This document shows positions 58,741-64,000 of a stretch of DNA of 64,000 nucleotides, one piece after another. Below the pieces are notes generated by a model. That model was not told where the DNA came from, made no database searches, and saw nothing but the letters and a program-made list of their open reading frames with translations. The stretch comes from CADEEN01 sp040384625 (GTDB lineage Bacteria > Pseudomonadota > Gammaproteobacteria > Burkholderiales > Burkholderiaceae_C). The translations under genes and the position numbers were made by a program. Location: assembly GCA_040384625.1 (NCBI GenBank), contig JAZKIW010000015.1, positions 1 through 64,000 of the forward strand. Direction: 5' to 3'. Within the stretch, counting starts at the first letter, position 1. Every line of letters starts with the position of its first letter.

Positions 58741-59846
58741 GCCCGCACCCGCTGACGCTGCGTGTGGCCGTGATCGGGCTGGGCGTGGGCAAAGGCCACA
58801 TCCAGGCCTACGCCGAGATCCCCGACCTCTTCGAGCTGAAGGCGGTGTGCGACCTGGATGCCGACAAGGCGCGCGCCACGGCCGCCGAGTTCGGTGTGGC
58901 CTGGCACACCGCGTCGCTTGCCGAGCTGCTCGCCAGCGATGACATCGATGTCATCGACATCTGCACCCCGCCGAACACGCACCTCAGCCTGATCGAGCAG
59001 GCCCTGGCCGCTGGCAAGCATGTGGTCTGTGAAAAACCCCTGGTCGGCTCCTTGCGCGAGGCCGATGTCGTGGCGGCGGCGCTGCGCGGTGCGCGGGGGC
59101 AGTTGTTCCCGATCTTCCAGTACCGCTTCGGCAACGGCCTGCAGCGGCTCAAGCACCTGCAGGCCAAGGGGCTGGCGCGCCACGCGCTGATCACGACGAT
59201 GGAGACCCATTGGCGGCGCGACAGCGACTACTACCGGATCGCGTGGCGCGGCAAATGGGCCACCGAGATGGGTGGCGTGTGCCTCACGCAGGCCTGCCAC
59301 GCGCACGACATCCTGTCTTACGTGCACGGCCCGGTGAAGACCGTGTACGCCAAGCTCGCGACGCGCGTGAACGACATCGAGGGTGAGGACTGCGCGGCCA
59401 TCACCGTCGAGCTGGCGAACGGCTCGCTCGCTGTGCTGTCGGCCACGCTCGGCGCGGCGGTGGAGACCTCGCGCTTGCGCTTCGTGTTCGGTGACATGAC
59501 GGTCGAGAGCGACAGCCCCGAGCCCTACCGCCCCGGCAAGGAGCCCTGGCGCTTTGTCGGCAAGACGGCGCAGGTTGACGCCGCCATCGCGGCCGCCCTT
59601 GCCGATTTTCAGCCCATGCTCGAATCCTTCGCTGGGCAGTTCGCGCGCATCCATGCCTGCATCACGCAGGGCGCGACGACGCCGGTCGCGTTGGACGATG
59701 CGCGCGCTTCGCTCGAACTCATTACCGCCATCTATTACTCGGCCGAAAGCGCTACGCCGCAGACCCTGCCGATCGACCCCGAGCACCCGCGCTATGCGAG
59801 CTGGGTGCCCGCTGCGCGTGGCTTCCCGAAGGCGCTGGCGTCATGA
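58737..59846 (+). CDS. Gfo/Idh/MocA-family oxidoreductase within the sugar ABC operon (second)
   Basis: A 369-residue oxidoreductase. Nucleotide binding: 'LRVAVIGLGVGKGHIQAYAE'. Catalytic Lys: 'HVVCEKPLVGS'. 'EMGGVCLTQACHAHDILSYV' holds the catalytic-site His. It is more conventional than the gene before it, so the pair may carry out successive or reciprocal oxidoreductions, as in double-oxidation routes for cyclic polyols and glycosides. Coupled by ATGA overlaps on both sides. Confidence 0.88.
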   Translation: MSPHPLTLRVAVIGLGVGKGHIQAYAEIPDLFELKAVCDLDADKARATAAEFGVAWHTASLAELLASDDIDVIDICTPPNTHLSLIEQALAAGKHVVCEKPLVGSLREADVVAAALRGARGQLFPIFQYRFGNGLQRLKHLQAKGLARHALITTMETHWRRDSDYYRIAWRGKWATEMGGVCLTQACHAHDILSYVHGPVKTVYAKLATRVNDIEGEDCAAITVELANGSLAVLSATLGAAVETSRLRFVFGDMTVESDSPEPYRPGKEPWRFVGKTAQVDAAIAAALADFQPMLESFAGQFARIHACITQGATTPVALDDARASLELITAIYYSAESATPQTLPIDPEHPRYASWVPAARGFPKALAS

Positions 59847-60922
59847 CGAGCCTCAGCCTGCGTGGCATCACCAAGCGTTACGGCGCGGTCGAGGTCATCC
59901 ACGGTGTCGACCTCGATGTGCCCTCGGGCGAATTCGTCGTCTTCGTCGGGCCATCGGGCTGCGGCAAGTCCACCCTGCTGCGCATGATCGCGGGGCTGGA
60001 GGCCATCAGCGGCGGCGAGTTCTGCATCGACGGCGTACGCGTCAACGAGGTGCCGCCGGCGCAGCGCCAGATCGCGATGGTGTTCCAGTCCTACGCGCTC
60101 TATCCGCACATGACGGTCTACGACAACCTGGCCTTCGGCCTGCAGACCGCGGGCGAGAAGAAGAGTGTGATCGACCAGCGCGTGCAGCTCGCCGCGGCGA
60201 TGCTGAAGATCGAGCCGTACCTGCAGCGCAAGCCCAAGGCCCTGTCGGGCGGTCAGCGCCAGCGCGTGGCGATCGGCCGCGCGATCGTGCGCAACCCCAA
60301 ACTGTTCCTGTTCGACGAACCGCTGTCGAACCTCGACGCCGAACTGCGTGTGCAGATGCGCGTGGAGCTGTCCAAGCTGCACGCCGAACTCGGCACGACG
60401 ATGATCTACGTCACGCATGACCAGGTCGAGGCGATGACGATGGCCGATCGCATCGTCGTGCTGCGCGACGGCCTCATCGAGCAGAGCGGCACGCCGCTCG
60501 ATCTGTACAACCGGCCGGCCAACCGCTTCGTGGCGGGATTCATCGGCAGCCCGAAGATGAACTTCCTGGAGGCGAGGGTGACTGGACGCGACGGCGCGGG
60601 TCTCACCGCGGCGTTGCCGGGTGGCGAGTCGCTCTCGGTCGCGACGGACGCGGACAAGGGGTCGGTGGGTGATTCCTTCACGCTCGGCATTCGCCCCGAG
60701 CACGTGCTGCTGGTCGATGGCGGCCTGCCGATGACTGTCGGCCTGATCGAGCAGCTCGGCGGCAATACGGTGCTCTACGGCACGCTGAGCGCACAACAGC
60801 CAGTCGTCGTTCAGGCGGTCGGTCAGAGCGTCATCCGCCGGGGCGACACGGTGCACCTGCAGTTTCCGCCGGTGGCGTGCCATGCCTTCGATGAGAAGGG
60901 GCTGTCACTGCGGGCCGGCTGA
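59843..60922 (+). CDS. Carbohydrate ABC transporter ATPase (MalK/UgpC-like)
   Basis: A 359-residue ATPase with Walker A 'FVGPSGCGKSTLLRMIAGLE', 'AMVFQSYALYPHMTVYDNLA' (Q-loop), signature 'LSGGQRQRVAIGRAIVRNPK', Walker B 'LFLFDEPLSNLDAELR' and H-loop 'IYVTHDQVEAM'. A C-terminal OB-type regulatory domain starts at about residue 235 ('FIGSPKMNFLEARV'). It energises the two permeases of this operon. ATG 59843 overlaps the preceding stop. Confidence 0.93.
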   Translation: MTSLSLRGITKRYGAVEVIHGVDLDVPSGEFVVFVGPSGCGKSTLLRMIAGLEAISGGEFCIDGVRVNEVPPAQRQIAMVFQSYALYPHMTVYDNLAFGLQTAGEKKSVIDQRVQLAAAMLKIEPYLQRKPKALSGGQRQRVAIGRAIVRNPKLFLFDEPLSNLDAELRVQMRVELSKLHAELGTTMIYVTHDQVEAMTMADRIVVLRDGLIEQSGTPLDLYNRPANRFVAGFIGSPKMNFLEARVTGRDGAGLTAALPGGESLSVATDADKGSVGDSFTLGIRPEHVLLVDGGLPMTVGLIEQLGGNTVLYGTLSAQQPVVVQAVGQSVIRRGDTVHLQFPPVACHAFDEKGLSLRAG

Positions 60923-60944
60923 CGGGCTCAGTGTCGGGACGGGT

Positions 60945-61490
60945 GTGCCGAAGTTCTTAGCCCTCTTGCGTGGCGTCAATGTCGGCAAGGCCAAGCGAGT
61001 TCCCATGGCCGATCTGCGGACCTTGCTGGCTGGGATCGGCTACACCGACGTCGCCACTCTCCTGAACAGCGGCAATGCCGTGTTCCGATCAAGCAAGGGA
61101 ACATCGGCCATGCACGCCCGAGCCATCGCGGCTGCGATCTCGGAAGTCCTGAAAGTTGAAGTCCCGGTCATCGTCAAGTCAGAGAACGAGCTGTCGCTCA
61201 TCGTTCGCGAGAATCGGTTGGCCGAGCGGGCAAGCGATCACTCGCGACTCCTGGTCGTCTTCGCACAGGACAGCACGGGACTGCTTGGGCTCGAAGCTGT
61301 CGGCAGCTTGGTCGTGCCGCCCGAGCAGTTCCTGGTCGGGACAGGTGCGGCGTACCTGCATTGCGCGGCCGGCATTCTGGAGAGCAAGGCAGGTGAAGCA
61401 TTGCTGGGCAAAGCAGGCAAGTTGGTCACGACAAGGAACTGGGCAACCGTTCTCAAGCTGCAGGCCTTGATCGCTATGCCCGCTGCTTGA
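60945..61490 (+). CDS. DUF1697 family protein
   Basis: A 181-residue protein of the DUF1697 family. The N-terminus 'PKFLALLRGVNVGKAKRVPM' followed by 'ADLRTLLAGIGYTDVATLLN' and 'SGNAVF' is diagnostic; the C-terminal 'TTRNWATVLKL' is the second conserved patch. The molecular function is unknown. GTG 60945 gives the canonical N-terminus. The gene lies 22 bases after the ATPase gene, but the codon context and function differ, so co-transcription is uncertain. Confidence 0.88.
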   Translation: MPKFLALLRGVNVGKAKRVPMADLRTLLAGIGYTDVATLLNSGNAVFRSSKGTSAMHARAIAAAISEVLKVEVPVIVKSENELSLIVRENRLAERASDHSRLLVVFAQDSTGLLGLEAVGSLVVPPEQFLVGTGAAYLHCAAGILESKAGEALLGKAGKLVTTRNWATVLKLQALIAMPAA

Positions 61491-61514
61491 CGCTTCGTCC
61501 TGCACAATCGGCGC

Positions 61515-62111
61515 ATGCACGTCGCCATCCTCACGTTTCAGGGCTTCAACGAGCTCGATTCGTTCGTTGCACTTGGGGTTCTCAACCGCATCAAGAGGCC
61601 CGGCTGGCAAGTGACACTGTGCTGCCCGGAGCCCTCGGTCACGTCGATGAACGGCGTGATCGTGCATGCCCAGTCAAGCATTGCGGAGGCGAGTTCCGCC
61701 GATGCGGTCATCGTCGGCAGCGGCATCAAGACGCGGGAGATCGTCCAGGATCGCGAGCTCATGGCGGCGCTGCGCCTTGATCCGGCACGACAGCTCATCG
61801 GCGCTCAGTGCTCTGGCACGCTCGTGCTTGCGAAGCTCGGGATGCTCGGTAGCGTCCCGGCCTGCACCGATCTCACGACGAAGCCCTGGGTCCAGGAGGC
61901 GGGCGTCGAGGTGCTGAATCAGCCCTTCTTCGCGGCCGGGAACGTCGCCACCGCGGGAGGTTGCTTCGCGTCGCAGTATCTGGCGGCATGGATCATTGCT
62001 CGATCCGAGGGTGATGACGCCGCACGGGCCGCACTGCACTACGTTGCGCCGGTGGGGGAGAAGGATGAGTATGTTGCCAGGGCAATGAAGAACATCGCGC
62101 CCTACTTGTAG
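61515..62111 (+). CDS. DJ-1/PfpI family protein
   Basis: A 198-residue class-I-glutamine-amidotransferase-like protein of the DJ-1/PfpI superfamily. The nucleophile-elbow Cys is in 'LIGAQCSGTLVLAKLGMLGS', preceded by the acidic 'GFNELDSFVALGVLNR'. The His usually following Cys is Ser here, so it is not a classical Cys-His protease; isonitrile-hydratase-like or chaperone/glyoxalase roles are possible. ATG 61515 is 24 bases after the DUF1697 stop. Its end overlaps the convergent dctM stop by 10 bases. Confidence 0.82.
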   Translation: MHVAILTFQGFNELDSFVALGVLNRIKRPGWQVTLCCPEPSVTSMNGVIVHAQSSIAEASSADAVIVGSGIKTREIVQDRELMAALRLDPARQLIGAQCSGTLVLAKLGMLGSVPACTDLTTKPWVQEAGVEVLNQPFFAAGNVATAGGCFASQYLAAWIIARSEGDDAARAALHYVAPVGEKDEYVARAMKNIAPYL

Positions 62112-63427
62112 AGCAGCTGCACCAAGCCCAGGCTCAAGCCCGGAAAAACCAGCAGCAGCACCATGCGCACGAGGTCCCAGGCCAGGAAGGGCATCACGCC
62201 CTTGTAGGTCTCGTTCATCGGCACGTCTTTCGCGATGCCGTTGACGACGTAGACGTTCAGGCCCACGGGCGGCGCGATGAGGCCGAAGCTCACCGTCATC
62301 AGCACCAGGATACCGAACCAGATGGCCTTGCTTTCGGGCGCCAGGCCCATCAGCGGCAGTTGCATGATGGCCGGGAAGATGACGGGGATGGTCAACAGCA
62401 TCATCGACAGCTCGTCCATCACGCCGCCGAGGAAGATGTAGAGCACCAGCACGGCACCGACGATCAGCAACGGCGCCACCGGCAGGTGGCCGACCCAGTC
62501 GGCTACCGCGGCCGGCATCGCGGTCAGGGCCAGGGCCGCATTGATCATGTCGGCGCCCAGGAAGATCATGAACACCATGGCACTGGTCTCGGCGGTGCCG
62601 ATGAAGCTGCGGCGCAGGCCCGCCCAGGTCAGCTCGCGCTGGCCGAGGGCTGCGACGAAGGTGCCGACGGCGCCCACGGCCGCGCCTTCGGTGGGCGAGA
62701 ACAGGCCGGCGTAGATGCCGCCGAAGACCAGCACGAAGATCACCACGATCGGCCAGATGCCCAGCAGGGCGCGCCAGCGCTCGGGCATCGGTACCGGCTC
62801 CGACGGGGGCGCTTGCTCGGGGTGGCGGCGGGCGATGAAGCCGACCACGGCGATGTAGCCGAACATCGCGATCAGGCCCGGCACCATCGCTGCGGCAAAC
62901 AGCTTGGCGATGTTCTGCTCGGTCAGGATGCCGTACACCACCAGGGGCACCGACGGTGGTATCAGGATCCCGAGCGTGCCGCTGGCAGCGAGTGTGGCGG
63001 TGGAAAGGCGCCCGCTGTAGCCGTGGCGCTTCATCTGCGGATAGGCCACCTGGGTGATGGTGGCGGACGTTGCGACCGAGGAGCCGCAGACCGCGCCGAA
63101 GGCGCCAGCCGCCAGCACCGAGGCCATCGCCAGCCCGCCTCGGATGTGGCCGACGAAGGCGGCCGCGGCCTGGAACAGCGCGCGCGACAAGCCGCCTTGG
63201 GTCGCGAATTGCCCCATCAGCAGGAAGAGCGGGATCACGCTCAAGTCGTACACCGTGAGCCGCGCCACCGCGCTGCCCTTGAGCAGGTTCAGCAGGGCCG
63301 GCTCGCTGCTCATGGCCCAGTAGCCGAGCGCACCGGGGATGAACATTGCCGCGGCAATCGGCACCCGCACGGCCATCAGCAGCAGCATGCCGCCGAACAT
63401 CGACAGGCCGACGCCGGTGGGCGTCAT
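62102..63427 (-). CDS. dctM: TRAP transporter large permease
   Basis: A 441-residue DctM-type permease with about 12 helices. 'GAFGAVCGSSVATSATITQV' and 'GTLGILIPPSVPLVVYGILT' are the conserved substrate and sodium-site segments, and 'GLIAPPVGLNVYVVNGIAKD' closes the second repeat. ATG 63427 overlaps the dctQ stop (ATGA). With DctQ and a DctP binding protein (expected just right of the window) it would import an organic acid using the sodium gradient. Confidence 0.93.
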   Translation of the reverse strand: MTPTGVGLSMFGGMLLLMAVRVPIAAAMFIPGALGYWAMSSEPALLNLLKGSAVARLTVYDLSVIPLFLLMGQFATQGGLSRALFQAAAAFVGHIRGGLAMASVLAAGAFGAVCGSSVATSATITQVAYPQMKRHGYSGRLSTATLAASGTLGILIPPSVPLVVYGILTEQNIAKLFAAAMVPGLIAMFGYIAVVGFIARRHPEQAPPSEPVPMPERWRALLGIWPIVVIFVLVFGGIYAGLFSPTEGAAVGAVGTFVAALGQRELTWAGLRRSFIGTAETSAMVFMIFLGADMINAALALTAMPAAVADWVGHLPVAPLLIVGAVLVLYIFLGGVMDELSMMLLTIPVIFPAIMQLPLMGLAPESKAIWFGILVLMTVSFGLIAPPVGLNVYVVNGIAKDVPMNETYKGVMPFLAWDLVRMVLLLVFPGLSLGLVQLLYK

Positions 63428-63939
63428 GCGCTCTCTGCCGGCGGCGTGTCGCCCAGCAGCAGGCTCATCGGTATGCCGCGGAAGTGCAGCCCCGCCTGCA
63501 CCAGGGCCACCACGGTTGCCAGGGCCAGGCCGGGCGCCAACGACACGTAAACCCACCACATCGGCAGGCCGCGGATCATCGAGGTTTCACCGGCTTCGTA
63601 CACCGCGAAGGCACCGACGCTGGTGCGCCAGGCCAGCAAGGCGCACATCGCAGCGATCAGCAGCGCGCCCGCGCCGTCGAGCCAGCGCAGCGGCCGTTGG
63701 TCCAGCTTTTGGGTGAAGAAGTCGACGATGATGTTGGCGCCGCGCAGCTGGCACCAGGGCAGGGCCAGCGAAATCGCCAGTGCCACGGCAAACTGGGTCA
63801 GTTCGACGTCGCCCTGGATCGGGCGGGTGGTCAGGCTGCGCAGGCTGATGCTCGTCACCACCAGCAAGGCCGCGCCGAACGCGATGGCCGAGCCGGCCAT
63901 GGCGAATGTGGCGGCCATGCGGCGCAGCAGGGCAAGCAT
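63424..63939 (-). CDS. dctQ: TRAP transporter small permease
   Basis: A 171-residue DctQ-type protein with four helices. 'DVELTQFAVALAISLALPWC' and 'GANIIVDFFTQKLDQR' match the conserved DctQ core. ATG 63939 is preceded by GGGAGA. A terminator hairpin begins only 16 bases upstream, so dctQM would be expressed by read-through from dctP or from a promoter within the hairpin region. The stop overlaps dctM. Confidence 0.9.
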   Translation of the reverse strand: MLALLRRMAATFAMAGSAIAFGAALLVVTSISLRSLTTRPIQGDVELTQFAVALAISLALPWCQLRGANIIVDFFTQKLDQRPLRWLDGAGALLIAAMCALLAWRTSVGAFAVYEAGETSMIRGLPMWWVYVSLAPGLALATVVALVQAGLHFRGIPMSLLLGDTPPAESA

Positions 63940-63954
63940 CGGCAGGTCTCCCTC

Positions 63955-63988
63955 AAAACAAGCGGCGCCGGCTGGGGGCGGGCGCCGC
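63955..63988 (-). terminator. Hairpin terminator upstream of dctQ
   Basis: On the minus strand GCGGCGCC / GGCGCCGC (63981-63988 with 63962-63969), a perfect 8-bp stem with an 11-base loop, is followed by TTGTTTTG (63961-63954). It sits between the presumed dctP gene beyond the window edge and dctQ. Partial termination here would lower permease expression relative to the binding protein. Confidence 0.65.
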
Positions 63989-64000
63989 GCTCTTCGTCGT

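Overview
The window is high-GC, densely packed DNA from the chromosome of a betaproteobacterium, most likely Burkholderiales. The support is an aerobic benzoyl-CoA (box) cluster with a BoxR-type regulator, TRAP and branched-chain-type ABC transporters, periplasmic quinoprotein metabolism, many GTG/TTG starts and many 1-8 base stop/start overlaps. I saw no rRNA, tRNA, CRISPR array, insertion sequence or phage gene. No gene-free stretch clearly exceeds 300 bases; the longest (12482-12759, 17520-17814, 31586-31808) hold promoters, operators and a gene remnant.

Layout. 1-12.5 kb is mixed housekeeping: the end of a TonB-domain protein with a 27-bp repeat, a TIM-barrel sugar isomerase, an Lnt-like acyltransferase with a long C-terminal extension, a secreted SGNH hydrolase, a TetR regulator with an operator over its start codon, an RraA-like protein, NudC, a BON / small protein / 5-formyl-THF cyclo-ligase operon, a LysR regulator and a metallophosphoesterase. 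12.6-24.2 kb looks like one catabolic unit around an IclR regulator: a secreted ThuA-like protein, a PQQ beta-propeller/cupredoxin fusion, a metallo-beta-lactamase-fold protein without metal ligands, then an aldehyde dehydrogenase, a CaiB-type CoA-transferase, a short citrate-synthase-like lyase and a ThDP enzyme. A 19-bp GTTCT-N8-AGAAC-type palindrome recurs at the promoters of this unit. 24.1-29.4 kb is a coupled chain of a GspC/PilP-like protein, a TonB-dependent receptor, an ABC ATPase, an FtsX-type permease and a DUF3299 protein, probably for metal handling.

29.4-31.8 kb has a SulP permease without STAS domain, purU and an AraC-regulator remnant. 31.8-47.6 kb is the benzoate region. On the minus strand: bclA, a periplasmic protein, an alpha/beta hydrolase, livHMGF-like transporter genes and a zinc alcohol dehydrogenase. 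On the plus strand: boxR, boxC, boxB, boxA, an enoyl-CoA hydratase, a 3-hydroxyacyl-CoA dehydrogenase and a MaoC hydratase. Benzoate would be activated by BclA, epoxidised by BoxAB, ring-cleaved by BoxC and taken through beta-oxidation. The semialdehyde dehydrogenase BoxD and a periplasmic binding protein for the transporter are not seen here.

47.6-64 kb holds a lipoprotein and two exported or membrane proteins, gamma-glutamyltransferase, four Gfo/Idh/MocA oxidoreductases arranged around a complete carbohydrate-type ABC importer (binding protein, two permeases, ATPase), a DUF1697 protein, a DJ-1/PfpI protein and dctQM of a TRAP transporter behind a terminator hairpin.
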